Part shown: in pieces, positions 7,000 to 21,193 of the stretch | Layout of the letters: every line of letters begins with the position of its first letter | Position numbering within the stretch: the first letter of the stretch is position 1 | Assembly: GCF_018636735.1 (NCBI RefSeq) | Contig: NZ_CP045200.1 | Location: forward strand, 1,178,001-1,242,000 | Source: Erythrobacter sp. 3-20A1M | GTDB lineage: Bacteria; Pseudomonadota; Alphaproteobacteria; Sphingomonadales; Sphingomonadaceae | Direction: 5' to 3' | Length of the DNA: 64,000 bases | Notes under the pieces: model-generated | The model's database searches: none | Told to the model about the DNA's origin: nothing | Seen by the model: the letters and a program-made list of their open reading frames with translations, nothing else | Position numbers and translations under genes: made by a program

Positions 7000-9177
7000 T
7001 TACCAGATATGTACACGCTTTTCGGGCGGCAGATAAAGGGCATCCTGCGGCGTCACGTTGAACGCCTTGTACCAGGCATCCATGTTGCGGACGACGCCGT
7101 TGACGCGGAACTGCTCCGGGCTGTGCGGATCGGTGCGCAGACGCTGGCGTTCCGACTCCTCGCGCTGCTTGGAACGCCACACCTGCGCCCAGGCGATGAA
7201 GAAGCGCTGGTCGCCGGTCAGCCCGTCGATCACCGGCACGTCCTTGCCCTTGGTCGCGATCTTGTAGGCGCGGTAGGCGAGGCTGAGCCCGCCGAGATCG
7301 CCGATATTTTCGCCCAGCGTCAGGCGGCCGTTGACGCAGGTTTCGCCGTCGTCGAGCGGGCAGAACTGGTTGTACTGCGCCACCACCTCGTCACCCAGCT
7401 TGTCGAACGCCGCCTTGTCGGCGTCGGTCCACCAGTTGCGCAGCAGGCCGGTACCGTCGGATTTCGCGCCCTGGTCGTCGAACCCGTGGCTCATCTCGTG
7501 CCCGATTACGCCGCCGATGCCGCCGTAATTCACCGCGATATCGTTCGACAGCGCGAAGAACGGCTGTTGCAGGATGGCGGCGGGGAAGACGATCTCGTTC
7601 TTGGTCGGATTGTAATAGGCGTTCACCGTCTGCGGCAGCATGCCCCATTCGGTGCGGTCGATCGGGCCGCCCAGCTTGGACAGCATGTCGTTCCATTCCC
7701 ACTTGGACGAGGCCATGCGGTTGGCGATCGGATCGGTCGCGCTGATCTGGAGCCCGGGATAGGTTTCCAGATTGTCGCGATAGCCGATCTTGGGATCGAA
7801 CGCGTCGAGCTTTGCGAGGGCCTCCTTCTTGGTTTCGGCCCCCATCCAGTCATTGTCCTGGATCGACTGGCGCAAGGCCACTCGCAGGTTCGCGACCAAA
7901 TCCTCCATCGCTGCCTTGTTCTCGGGCGGGAAGTACTTGGCGACATATTGCTTGCCGACCAGCTCGCCCAGCAGACCCTCGGTCTCGCCGATCGCGCGCT
8001 TCCACCGCGGGCGCTGCTCGGGCGTGCCGTTCAGCGTGGTGCCGTAGAAGGCGAAATTTGCATCGTCGATCTTGCTCGGCAGGACCGAGGCATTGCTGCG
8101 CAGGAACTGCTTGGCCGTCCAGGCCTGCAGCACCTCGACCGGCGTATTCACCAGCAGGTCGAGCATCGCGGGCGTACCGCCGCCGATCTTCGCCAGCGTC
8201 GCCTCGTCCAGGCCGAGCTGCTCGGTCCGCTCGGCGCTGGGCGGCATGTCGCCGACCACGAACTTGTCGGTATCGCCGAAACCGCTGGTCTTCAGCAGGG
8301 CCGCCATCGGGAAGCCCTGGTTGAGGGCGACCAGCTGGTCGGGTGTCAGCGCGGTGTAGGTCAGGTCGCGGTTGCGGCTGGTGGCCCGGTCCCAGCTCAC
8401 CTTGCGCGCGATCTGGTCCTCGAAATCATAGACCTTCTGGGCGGTCGCCTGCGGGTCGCTGTAACCGGCCTGGCCGAACATGAAGGCGAGATAGTCGCGA
8501 TACTTCGACTGGATCTCCTTGCCCTTCTCGCTGTCGTCCAGATAGTAATCGCGGTCCGGCAGGCCCAGCCCGCCAGATCCGACATAGACGGAATAGCGCG
8601 TGGGCTCCTTGGCATCGACGGTCACGAAGCCGCCGACCGGCGAGGCGTAACCGGGGGTCGCCCACAGTGTGGCGAGGTCGGCCAGCGTCCCCGCGTTCTC
8701 GATCTTGTCGAGATAGGGCTGCGCCGGGGCGAGGCCCGCCGCATTGATCGCATCTTCGTCGTAGAACGCCTTGTAGGCATCGGCGATCCGCCGATCGTCC
8801 GCCGACATCGCGCCCTTCTGCGCGACCATGTCGTCGACCAGCGTCTTGACGTCGGCGGTGGACTTCTCGCCCAGCAGATTGAAGGCACCGAAACGCGAAT
8901 ATTCGGGCGGCAGCGGGTTCGCCGCCAGCCACTTGTCGTTGACGTAATCGAAGAAGTCGTCACCCGGGTCGACCGACTTGTCGATCGAGGTCGGATCCAC
9001 GCCCCAAGTACCGAAGCTCATCGTCGGCGTATCGACGTCGCTCGCCTCGTCACCAGCCGGCGCGAGCGTCTCGATCGCGCTCTCCTGCTCCGCGAGGGAC
9101 ACGTCGTGCGCCGCGGCGGGCAATGTTAGGCCGAGCGCCAAGGCGCTGGCGGTGGTCGCGAATACGGTACGGATCAT
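7000..9177 (-). CDS. M13 family metallopeptidase (neprilysin/PepO-like), secreted
   Basis: This is a 725-residue zinc endopeptidase of the neprilysin family. An export signal (MIRTVFATTASALALGLTLPAAAHD) is followed by a linker and the peptidase domain starting at SVDPGDDFFDYVNDKW. The zinc site is His560-Glu561-Met-Ser-His564 (HEMSHGFDDQG), with the third ligand Glu623 in ENIGDLGG. The extreme C-terminus, LYLPPEKRVHIW, is the usual conserved M13 end. It probably cleaves short peptides in the periplasm. AGGGGATGT lies upstream of ATG 9177. No partner gene is evident; uppP is downstream on the same strand. Confidence 0.95.
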   Translation of the reverse strand: MIRTVFATTASALALGLTLPAAAHDVSLAEQESAIETLAPAGDEASDVDTPTMSFGTWGVDPTSIDKSVDPGDDFFDYVNDKWLAANPLPPEYSRFGAFNLLGEKSTADVKTLVDDMVAQKGAMSADDRRIADAYKAFYDEDAINAAGLAPAQPYLDKIENAGTLADLATLWATPGYASPVGGFVTVDAKEPTRYSVYVGSGGLGLPDRDYYLDDSEKGKEIQSKYRDYLAFMFGQAGYSDPQATAQKVYDFEDQIARKVSWDRATSRNRDLTYTALTPDQLVALNQGFPMAALLKTSGFGDTDKFVVGDMPPSAERTEQLGLDEATLAKIGGGTPAMLDLLVNTPVEVLQAWTAKQFLRSNASVLPSKIDDANFAFYGTTLNGTPEQRPRWKRAIGETEGLLGELVGKQYVAKYFPPENKAAMEDLVANLRVALRQSIQDNDWMGAETKKEALAKLDAFDPKIGYRDNLETYPGLQISATDPIANRMASSKWEWNDMLSKLGGPIDRTEWGMLPQTVNAYYNPTKNEIVFPAAILQQPFFALSNDIAVNYGGIGGVIGHEMSHGFDDQGAKSDGTGLLRNWWTDADKAAFDKLGDEVVAQYNQFCPLDDGETCVNGRLTLGENIGDLGGLSLAYRAYKIATKGKDVPVIDGLTGDQRFFIAWAQVWRSKQREESERQRLRTDPHSPEQFRVNGVVRNMDAWYKAFNVTPQDALYLPPEKRVHIW

Positions 9178-9306
9178 AAGTCTGACATCCCCTGTCCAAA
9201 AAGAATTCTACGGAAGATCGCGGCCATGCCGGAGAGCAACCGCGAAACGTGAAGTTATCTCATTGTTGCACATGTAACTTACACGGGCCTGAACGACCGG
9301 CAAGCT

Positions 9307-11157
9307 TCACGAGGCGCTCTGCATGTCGAATTGCAGCCGGGCGAGCTTTTCGTACAGGCCGCCCGCGCTCGCCAGCCGATCGTGCGAACCCTGCTCCACG
9401 ATGCGGCCATCCTCCATCACCACGATCCGGTCTGCGGCGCGGACGGTCGCGAGCCGATGCGCGATAACCAGCGTGGTGCGGTCGCGCATCAGCTCGTCCA
9501 GCGCGTCCTGCACCAGCCGCTCCGCCTGCGCGTCGAGCGCACTGGTCGCCTCGTCCAGCAGCAGGATCGGCGCATCGCGCAGGATCGCGCGGGCGATGGC
9601 GAGGCGTTGTTGCTGGCCGCCCGACAACCGCGTGCCGTTCTCGCCCAGGAACGTGTCGAGCCCTTCGGGCAGCAGGCGCAGGAACTCGTCCGCATGCGCG
9701 GCGCGGGCGGCGTTCCAGATTTCCTCGTCGCTCGCGTCCCAGTTGCCATAGCGCAGATTGTCGCGCGCATTGGCGGAAAACAGGACCCCGTCCTGGGGAA
9801 CGAGGGCGAACCGCTCGCGCAGATCGGCGGGATCGAGCGCGGTCAGCGGCACCCCATCGACGCGGATCGTACCCGCCTGCGGGTCGTAGAAACGCTCGGC
9901 CAGCTGGAAAATGGTCGACTTCCCCGCTCCGGAGGGGCCGACCAGAGCGACCGTCTCGCCCGGCTCGATCTCCAGGCTGAAATCGCTTATCGCGGGCAGA
10001 TCGGGCCGGGTGGGATAGCGGAAGGTGACGTTGCGGAACGACAGGCTGCCGCGCGGCGGTTCGGGCAAGCGCTCCGGCCGGGCGGGGACGGCGATGTCCG
10101 GCCGCTCCAGCATCAATTCGTTGAGCCTGCTGGCCGCGCCCGCCCCGCGCAGCAGATCGCCGAACACCTCGGTCAGCGCGCCGAAGGCGGCGGCGACGAT
10201 CATCGCGGCGAACACGAAGGCGCCGATGGTGCCCCCGGTAATCAGTCCTTCCGTCACCATCACCGCGCCGCGCCAAAGCAGGATCGTGATCGCTCCGAAG
10301 ACGAGGATCGTCAGCACGGACGTCATGATCGCGCGGATCATGATGCGGCGCCGGGCGATGTCGAACGCGCCCTCCACCGCCGATCCGAAGCGTTCCTGCT
10401 CCCGGTTCTGCTGGTTGAAGGCCTGGACCACCTTCATCGCCGACAGAACTTCGGTCACCATTGCGCCGACATCGGCCACCCGGTCCTGGCTGGTGCGGCT
10501 GATCGCGCGCAGGCGCGAGGCGAACAGCACGATCGGGATGATTACCAACGGAATGGCAAGGAACAGATAGACGGCGAGCGAAGGGGCGAGCCAGAACAGA
10601 TAGGCCGTTCCCAGCACCGCCATCACCAGATTGCGCAGCGCGATCGAGACCGTCGTGCCTACCACCTGCTCCACGATCGCCGTATCCGAGACCATGCGCG
10701 AGGAGATTTCCTTCGGACTGTTATGTTCGAAGAAGCTGGGCGACAGCCGCATCAGGTTCGCCTGCACCTTGCGGCGAATATCGGCGACAACGCGCTCGCC
10801 CAGCCAGCTGACGAAATAGAACCGCACCGCGGTGCCGATGCCCAGCACGAAGACCAGCAGCAGCAGATAGCGGAACCAGCGCCCCACCTCCTGCGACACG
10901 CCGCCGAAGCCGCGATCGATGATCAGCTTCAGCGCGGACGGCAGGGCGAGCGAGGTGATCGTCGCGGTGATCGTGAGCGCCACGAGGGCGAAGGTCAGCT
11001 GCAGCGGATATTTCTTCAGCTCGCGCAGGATCATTCCCAGCGGCCGGAGCGAACGCGGCTGCTTTTCCTCCCCGTCTTCCCTGCGGGCCCGGCGCCGGGC
11101 GAACAGGCCGCGCCTTGGCGGCGCTTCCAGCGGATCTTCGTGGGGATCGGATGCCAT
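9307..11157 (-). CDS. ABC transporter, fused permease/ATPase (MsbA/ABCB-type exporter)
   Basis: This is a 616-residue half-transporter. An N-terminal six-helix ABC exporter domain (about 45-330) is fused to a nucleotide-binding domain. Walker A GPSGAGKS falls at about 406-414 (Lys413), followed by the signature LSGGQQQRLAIARAI, Walker B ILLLDEATSALD and an H-loop in VIAHRLATV. It should work as a homodimer exporting a lipid or hydrophobic compound. It belongs to the MsbA-like branch, but the substrate cannot be read from sequence. I chose ATG 11157 (MASDPHEDPLEA) because the upstream extension is arginine-rich and not protein-like. No strong ribosome binding site is seen. Confidence 0.9.
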   Translation of the reverse strand: MASDPHEDPLEAPPRRGLFARRRARREDGEEKQPRSLRPLGMILRELKKYPLQLTFALVALTITATITSLALPSALKLIIDRGFGGVSQEVGRWFRYLLLLVFVLGIGTAVRFYFVSWLGERVVADIRRKVQANLMRLSPSFFEHNSPKEISSRMVSDTAIVEQVVGTTVSIALRNLVMAVLGTAYLFWLAPSLAVYLFLAIPLVIIPIVLFASRLRAISRTSQDRVADVGAMVTEVLSAMKVVQAFNQQNREQERFGSAVEGAFDIARRRIMIRAIMTSVLTILVFGAITILLWRGAVMVTEGLITGGTIGAFVFAAMIVAAAFGALTEVFGDLLRGAGAASRLNELMLERPDIAVPARPERLPEPPRGSLSFRNVTFRYPTRPDLPAISDFSLEIEPGETVALVGPSGAGKSTIFQLAERFYDPQAGTIRVDGVPLTALDPADLRERFALVPQDGVLFSANARDNLRYGNWDASDEEIWNAARAAHADEFLRLLPEGLDTFLGENGTRLSGGQQQRLAIARAILRDAPILLLDEATSALDAQAERLVQDALDELMRDRTTLVIAHRLATVRAADRIVVMEDGRIVEQGSHDRLASAGGLYEKLARLQFDMQSAS

Positions 11158-11339
11158 CGCGCTGTCAGTTAGCGAGTGCACGCCGCCAAATCCACCGGGC
11201 AAACAGTCGGGCAGGCGCATTTCGGGACGGTCGCCTATACGGTACGTTGCCAAACCGCACGCAATCCCTATGTTGCACCGCACAATCGCCGACAGGTGCC
11301 CGGCAGCGGCACCACGGCACTCGCAAGCGAGGAATTTCA

Positions 11340-12560
11340 GTGCTTTACCACGCCTACGAATTGCAGCGCAGCTGGCTCGAAGGGGCCAGTGCCTGGGCCT
11401 CCATCGGCTCCGAAATGGCCACAAATCCCGCCAATCCGCTGTCCTATACCGGCTGGGGATCGATCGCGGGCAGCGCGCTGGAAGTGTTCGCCCACGCGTC
11501 CGCCGGCCATGGCAAGCCCGCGTTCGGCATCGAAAGCGTGACCGGGGATGGCACGGTCGACCCGGTGTGCGAGGCGACCGTGCTGTTCCGCCCGTTCGGC
11601 AATCTCAAATATTTCAAGCGCGATAACCTGCCCGAAGGCGCGCCCAAGCTGCTGATCGTCGCGCCCATGAGCGGCCACCACGCCACGCTGCTGCGCGGCA
11701 CGGTGGAACGCATGGTGGAAAGCTGCGAGGTGTACGTCACCGACTGGCTCGACGCGCGCGACGTGCCGCTGACCGATGGCAGCTTCGACCTCGACGATTA
11801 CATCGACTACCTCGTCGCCTTCCTGGATCATATCGGCCCCGGCACGCACATGCTGGCCGTGTGCCAGCCGAGCGTGCCCGCGCTGGCCGCGACCGCGATC
11901 ATGAACCGCGACGATCATCCGGCGCGGCCCGCCTCGCTGACCATGATGGGCGGGCCGATCGACACGCGCGAAAGCCCGACGACGGTCAACGATCTCGCCA
12001 TGGATCGCCCGCTGTCCTGGTTCCGCCGCACCGTGATCGCCACCGTGCCGTCAAACTATGCCGGCGCGGGGCGCAAGGTCTATCCCGGCTTCCTCCAGCT
12101 CGCCGGCTTCCTCAGCATGAATCTGGGCAGCCACATCCAGTCGCATTACGAGATGTACAAGCACATCCGCGAAGGCGACGACGAGAGCGCGCAGGCGACC
12201 AAGGATTTCTACGACGAATATCGCTCGGTCTGCGACATGACCGCGGAATTCTATCTCCAGACGGTGGAGGAGGTGTTCCAGAAGCACTCCCTGCCCGAAG
12301 GCGAGTTCATGCACCGGGGCAAGCGGATCGATCTGGGCGACATCACCGACACCGCGATCCTGGCGATCGAGGGCGAGCGCGACGATATTTCGGGGCTGGG
12401 CCAAACCAAGGCCGCGCTGAAGCTGACGCCCAACCTGCCGGACGCGAAAAAGAAGTACCACATGGCCCCCAATGTCGGCCATTACGGCATCTTCAACGGC
12501 AGCAAATGGCGCACGAAGATCGCGCCGGTGGTAGAGGATTTCATCGCCGCGAACGGCTGA
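11340..12560 (+). CDS. phaZ: intracellular polyhydroxyalkanoate depolymerase
   Basis: This enzyme degrades stored poly-3-hydroxybutyrate to (R)-3-hydroxybutyrate oligomers in the cytoplasm. The 406-residue protein starts at GTG 11340 (MLYHAYELQRSWLEG), with GAGGA six bases upstream, matching the usual PhaZ N-terminus. Its nucleophile is Cys175 in HMLAVCQPSVPA, the cysteine lipase box typical of intracellular Cupriavidus-type depolymerases. An acidic catalytic candidate lies in EGERDDISG and the catalytic His in NVGHYGIFNG near the C-terminus. It diverges from the ABC exporter. With phaB at 31404 it implies a PHB storage cycle, although phaC is not in the window. Confidence 0.93.
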   Translation: MLYHAYELQRSWLEGASAWASIGSEMATNPANPLSYTGWGSIAGSALEVFAHASAGHGKPAFGIESVTGDGTVDPVCEATVLFRPFGNLKYFKRDNLPEGAPKLLIVAPMSGHHATLLRGTVERMVESCEVYVTDWLDARDVPLTDGSFDLDDYIDYLVAFLDHIGPGTHMLAVCQPSVPALAATAIMNRDDHPARPASLTMMGGPIDTRESPTTVNDLAMDRPLSWFRRTVIATVPSNYAGAGRKVYPGFLQLAGFLSMNLGSHIQSHYEMYKHIREGDDESAQATKDFYDEYRSVCDMTAEFYLQTVEEVFQKHSLPEGEFMHRGKRIDLGDITDTAILAIEGERDDISGLGQTKAALKLTPNLPDAKKKYHMAPNVGHYGIFNGSKWRTKIAPVVEDFIAANG

Positions 12561-12582
12561 GGGAAAACGCTCGGGCGGCGCG

Positions 12583-13212
12583 CTAGCGCGCGTCGCCGAT
12601 GACGCGCATCGCGTCGTTCGCGCAGTCGAAGCCGGGCGTGAGACTGTCCGCCAGTTCGCGTGCGCGGCCATTGGCGTCGGGGGTATCGCCCGCGATCTGC
12701 ACCACCCGGCAACCCGGCATGTCGCCGCTGCCGACCTTCTCGATTGCCAACACGCTGCGCGGATCGTCCTGCCGCGTTACGTCGTGATAGCGGAAGATCG
12801 CGGCATAGGGCACGCCGCCGCGCAGCCGCCATTCGATCCGGTCGCCGATGCTGTTGAACGCGCCGATGCTCTGGAATTTCGCGTTCTCGACCCCGGCATC
12901 GAGGTCGAAGCGCCCGTCGCCTTCGTAAACGAACAGCGGCACGTCGCCGAGCCCCGGACAGCGCCAGTCGGTGCTCGTCCCTTCCTCCGACGTGTCGATC
13001 ACCGTGCATTTGTCGAGGTCGAGCTGCGTATAGGCCGAAGTGATCGCGTCCGCGGGCTCCGGCGTTGCGGTGCCGGTCCGGGCAACCGGCGACGTGCCAG
13101 CATTAGGCCGCGGCGACGGTGTCTCCTGCTCGCCCGCACCGCCGCCGCCGCCACAGGCGGTAAGCGCGAGGAGTGGCAGGGCAATCAGGGCGATCGGGGC
13201 GGGGCGGCGCAT
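12583..13212 (-). CDS. hypothetical lipoprotein
   Basis: This is a 209-residue predicted lipoprotein of unknown function. Translation probably starts at ATG 13212 because GGGAGA lies eight bases upstream; an in-frame ATG at 13218 is too close to that site. The signal is MRRPAPIALIALPLLALTAC with lipobox LTAC (Cys20), then a glycine run and a Pro/Thr-rich linker. The mature domain has a few cysteines (DLDKCTV, DWRCPGLGD, MPGCRVV, GFDCANDAM) that could form two disulfides in the periplasm. It lies downstream of the thiolase on the same strand with a gap of about 140 bases, and convergent to phaZ. Confidence 0.75.
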   Translation of the reverse strand: MRRPAPIALIALPLLALTACGGGGGAGEQETPSPRPNAGTSPVARTGTATPEPADAITSAYTQLDLDKCTVIDTSEEGTSTDWRCPGLGDVPLFVYEGDGRFDLDAGVENAKFQSIGAFNSIGDRIEWRLRGGVPYAAIFRYHDVTRQDDPRSVLAIEKVGSGDMPGCRVVQIAGDTPDANGRARELADSLTPGFDCANDAMRVIGDAR

Positions 13213-13354
13213 CGTCATTCTCCCGGTGGACACATGTCCCTCTCCCCGAACGCGAAGGGGCGGCACACGGTTTCCCGCATGCCGCCCCGTACCCGTCCAA
13301 GGGTATGTGGTAATGCGCGCCGCCAGACCTCACGGCCGGTGACGCGCGAAAGGT

Positions 13355-14533
13355 CTAGAAGACTTCGAACAGTCCGGCGGCACCCATGCCGCCGCCAACG
13401 CACATGGTGACGACGACGTATTTCGCGCCACGACGCTTGCCCTCTATCAGCGCGTGACCGGTGCAGCGCGCGCCGGTCATGCCATAGGGGTGGCCGATCG
13501 AAATCGAGCCGCCGTTGACGTTCAGGATGTCGTTGTCGATGCCCAGCTTGTCGCGGCAATAGAGCACCTGGACGGCGAACGCCTCGTTCAGCTCCCACAG
13601 GCCGATATCGTCGACCTTCAGGTCGAACCGGTCGAGCAGCGCGGGGATCGCGAAGACCGGGCCGATGCCCATCTCGTCGGGCTCCGTGCCCGCGACGGCC
13701 ATGCCGACATAGCGGCCGAGCGGTTCGAGCCCGCGCTTCTCGGCTTCCTTCGCTTCCATCAGCACGCTGGCGCTGGAACCGTCGGACAGCTGGCTGGCAT
13801 TGCCCGCGGTGATCGTGGTGCCTTCGCCCATCACCGGCTTGAGGCTGGAAAGCCCCTCCAGCGTGGTTTCCGGGCGATTGCCCTCGTCCTTGTCGATGGT
13901 GATCTCGACGTCGGAGACCTCGCCCGTTTCCTTGTCCTTCACCTTGTGGGTGGTCGTGACGGGGACGATCTCGTCGTCGAACTTGCCTTCGGCCTGCGCC
14001 TTGGCGGTGCGCTGCTGGCTGGCGAGGGCATATTCGTCCTGCGCCTCGCGGCTGATGCCGTAGCGCTGCGCGACCGTTTCGGCGGTCTGCAGCATCGGCA
14101 TGTAGATCGCGCCGTGCATCGCCATCAGTTCGGGATCGGGCATCACCCGCATTTCCGGCGTCTGGACCAGGCTGATCGATTCCTGACCGCCCGCGGCGAC
14201 CACGTCCATCCGGTCGATGATGATCTGCTTCGCCGCGGTGGCGATGCTCATCAGGCCCGACGAGCACTGGCGGTCGATGGTCATGCCGGATACGCCGATC
14301 GGGCATCCGGCGCGCAGCGCGACCTGGCGGCCCAGATTACCCGCCTGCGCACCCTGCTGCAGGGCGGAGCCCCATACCACGTCCTTGAGTTCGCCCGGAT
14401 CGATCTTCGCGCGTTCCATCGCGGGGGCGAGGGAATAGCTGCCCAGAGTGGCGCCCTTGGTGTCGTTGAACCCGCCCTTGTAGGCGCGCCCGATGGCGGT
14501 GCGGGCGGTGGAAACGATGACTGCGTCGCGCAT
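13355..14533 (-). CDS. acetyl-CoA C-acyltransferase (thiolase)
   Basis: This is a 392-residue thiolase, condensing or cleaving acyl-CoA/acetyl-CoA in beta-oxidation or acetoacetyl-CoA formation. The catalytic residues are visible: nucleophilic Cys90 in [10 protein letters not shown], His348 in [12 protein letters not shown], and general-acid Cys378 in [15 protein letters not shown] 14533 follows GAGAGGTAG. It forms a tight pair with the upstream MaoC-type hydratase (25-base gap), which favours a degradative or acyl-CoA role. The biosynthetic PHB enzyme PhaA is a related alternative. Assignment to a thiolase subclass (FadA, FadI or PhaA) is uncertain, so no symbol is given. Confidence 0.92.
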   Translation of the reverse strand: MRDAVIVSTARTAIGRAYKGGFNDTKGATLGSYSLAPAMERAKIDPGELKDVVWGSALQQGAQAGNLGRQVALRAGCPIGVSGMTIDRQCSSGLMSIATAAKQIIIDRMDVVAAGGQESISLVQTPEMRVMPDPELMAMHGAIYMPMLQTAETVAQRYGISREAQDEYALASQQRTAKAQAEGKFDDEIVPVTTTHKVKDKETGEVSDVEITIDKDEGNRPETTLEGLSSLKPVMGEGTTITAGNASQLSDGSSASVLMEAKEAEKRGLEPLGRYVGMAVAGTEPDEMGIGPVFAIPALLDRFDLKVDDIGLWELNEAFAVQVLYCRDKLGIDNDILNVNGGSISIGHPYGMTGARCTGHALIEGKRRGAKYVVVTMCVGGGMGAAGLFEVF

Positions 14534-14558
14534 GATACTACCTCTCTTGTGTCCGGTC

Positions 14559-15008
14559 TTATACGAAGAACTGGGTGATCCACTCGCAGATCAGGGCGGG
14601 TTTCTCCTCGCCCTCGATCTCGATCGTGATCTCGACCGTCTGTTGCCACTGGCCCGGCTTCTTCTCGACCATTTCGACGAGCTTCCAGATGCCGCGGATG
14701 CGCTTGCCCGACTTCACCGGGTTGATGAAGCGGGTTTTGTTGCCGCCGTAATTGATCCCCATCTTGATCCCGTCGGGGCGCGGCAGATCGCTGTTCTGCG
14801 ACAGATAGGGGATCATCGAGAGGGTCAGGAAGCCGTGGGCGATGGTGCCGCCGAACGGCGTCATCTTGGCCGCTTCCTCGTTCACATGGATGAACTGGTG
14901 GTCGCCGGTTGCCTCTGCGAACTGGTTGATCCGCTCCTGGCTGATCTCGACCCATTCGCTGGTGCCGATCTGCTCGCCGGTCTTTTGGGCGATTTCCTGG
15001 GGGGTCAT
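14559..15008 (-). CDS. MaoC family dehydratase (R-specific enoyl-CoA hydratase-like)
   Basis: This is a 149-residue hot-dog-fold protein of the MaoC/PhaJ family. The catalytic pair Asp36 and His41 is in [13 protein letters not shown] (Asp-x4-His), and the second conserved block is [13 protein letters not shown]. Such proteins hydrate enoyl-CoA to (R)-3-hydroxyacyl-CoA. ATG 15008 follows AAGGAGAGG. The 25-base gap to the downstream thiolase indicates one operon and a shared acyl-CoA function. The preferred chain length cannot be told from sequence. Confidence 0.92.
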   Translation of the reverse strand: MTPQEIAQKTGEQIGTSEWVEISQERINQFAEATGDHQFIHVNEEAAKMTPFGGTIAHGFLTLSMIPYLSQNSDLPRPDGIKMGINYGGNKTRFINPVKSGKRIRGIWKLVEMVEKKPGQWQQTVEITIEIEGEEKPALICEWITQFFV

Positions 15009-15295
15009 GGGGCCTCTCCTTGTTGCGTCGATTCAGGCGCCCTCATGACCGATCGAACCGGCTAGCGCAACGTGCGGGCCCCTGCCGCTACGGCCTGCTG
15101 GCCTGCGCCAGCGCCGGGCCGCCCCAGCCGCGCGCCGATCCCGCGCCGCGACGGCGAATCGAGGCGCGCAACGTGACGCGTTATCTTTCTGTTTACCATC
15201 ACCTGATAGCCCGGATGGGCACTGGGATCGTCTTCGCCGCCGCCCGACGGGCGGGGCGCACGGTCCCCCGGGGGAAGTTCAGGGGATTTCGCGCC

Positions 15296-16345
15296 GTGAC
15301 GGCACAGCAAGACACCGCACCATCCTTCGATCGACCCGGCCCGAGCCTGCTCGATCGCCTGCGCCACCCAAAGGACGACGGGCGCGAGAAGCGACGATCG
15401 ATCGCCGCCCACCCGCTGTTCTCCGCCTTCGTCGCCGCCTGGTTCGCCGCGCTGTTGGGCATCGGCGTGATGCTGCTGCCTGTCGCACTGCTGGAAGCGC
15501 TGGTCGCCCGGTCGCGAATCGATTCGGTCATTCCCGCCGCCGCGCCGCCGCTGGGCGATACCGAGCACCTCCTCCTCGCCCTCGCTTTCGCCGCGGTGGG
15601 CGCGCTGCTGGGCCTGGTGCTCTCGCGGCGCGTGATCGCTTCGCAGGAGCCCGTTCGCGCACCCGCGCCGCAGCGCCGCAAGCCTGCCGATCGCCATCGC
15701 GACGCGCCGGTGAAGCGCCCGATCTCCGCGATCGAGGAGCTGGGCGAGGAAGGGCTGGGCCCCGTCCGCGACATCGTGCCCGCCCGGCCCGAGAGGCCGG
15801 CGGAGCGGCACCCTGCCACCGATGACACCGGCGATTTCGAACCTCGCCCGGCCTCGGGTCGCGGCGAACTTCCCATCCCGTCTTTCCTGCGCGCGCCGCT
15901 GTCGCTCGATCCCGCATTCGCGCCTTTCGATCCCGATACCAGCTTCGAGCTGGCGCAGACGGGGTTGTGGCGACCGGTCACCGACACGCCCGCCCCGGCA
16001 CCCGCCATGGATCGCGCGGACGAAGAGCCCGCGCGGCACCCCCTGCCCGAGGTCGAGCCGGCGCTGGCGCAGGTGCCTCTCGAAGACCTGGGATGGCCCG
16101 CCATGCTGGAACGGTTCGCACAGGCGCTCTCGGGCGCCGGCGAGCGGCCCCAGCCGCGCACGGACGAGCGACTTCGGGCCAAGCTGGCGCGCGCGGGCAA
16201 CGCCATCGGCGCGTGGCCGCCCCGCCGATCCGTGCCCCTGGATGCGCTTGAAAACCCGGACGAGATCCCGTCCGATCCGGCCGAAACGGAACGCGCCCTG
16301 CGCCGCGCGATCGAGCGGCTGGGGCGGCTGAGCGGAGCGGCCTGA
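15296..16345 (+). CDS. uncharacterised two-TM protein with long cytosolic/disordered tail
   Basis: This is a 349-residue protein I do not recognise. GTG 15296 follows AGGGGA and lies about 75 bases after an AT-rich island (15180-15212) that may hold the promoter. Two hydrophobic segments (AHPLFSAFVAAWFAALLGIG..., then HLLLALAFAAVGALLGLVLS) sit near the N-terminus, followed by a basic stop-transfer stretch. The rest is a long Pro/Arg/Glu-rich region that seems largely disordered, ending in a helical segment (ETERALRRAIERLGRLSG). The frame is open further upstream, so the start is uncertain. The next gene on the same strand is gltB, about 200 bases on. Confidence 0.65.
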   Translation: MTAQQDTAPSFDRPGPSLLDRLRHPKDDGREKRRSIAAHPLFSAFVAAWFAALLGIGVMLLPVALLEALVARSRIDSVIPAAAPPLGDTEHLLLALAFAAVGALLGLVLSRRVIASQEPVRAPAPQRRKPADRHRDAPVKRPISAIEELGEEGLGPVRDIVPARPERPAERHPATDDTGDFEPRPASGRGELPIPSFLRAPLSLDPAFAPFDPDTSFELAQTGLWRPVTDTPAPAPAMDRADEEPARHPLPEVEPALAQVPLEDLGWPAMLERFAQALSGAGERPQPRTDERLRAKLARAGNAIGAWPPRRSVPLDALENPDEIPSDPAETERALRRAIERLGRLSGAA

Positions 16346-16437
16346 GCCCGCGCCCGATCCGCCTCGAACTGCACCGGGGGCAAGTTCTTCTTGGCCGGTC
16401 CCCGCTTGCAAAAAACACTTCCTGTCTTCAATAGAAG

Positions 16438-16449
16438 CTTTCGCGAAAG
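16438..16449. promoter_or_regulatory. 12-bp dyad upstream of gltB
   Basis: The perfect palindrome CTTTCGCGAAAG lies about 95 bases before the gltB start, in the most AT-rich part of the 197-base leader (16346-16542). It may be an operator, but no known regulator consensus is matched. Confidence 0.25.
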
Positions 16450-16542
16450 TTTCGGAGCGGCTTTGCCCGACGAGACGCGTGCTTCATTGCCGCGCCCCGC
16501 GCCCGCCGTGGTGCCAAGCGGCCGCAGACAGGGTTTTGGACG

Positions 16543-21183
<4,641 letters not shown>

Positions 21184-21193
21184 GGGTCAGGAC

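Noticed and set aside
16395-16420. Sigma-54-like sequence TTGGC...TTGCA before gltB
   Set aside because: The distance between the GG and GC elements is three bases too long for a -24/-12 promoter.
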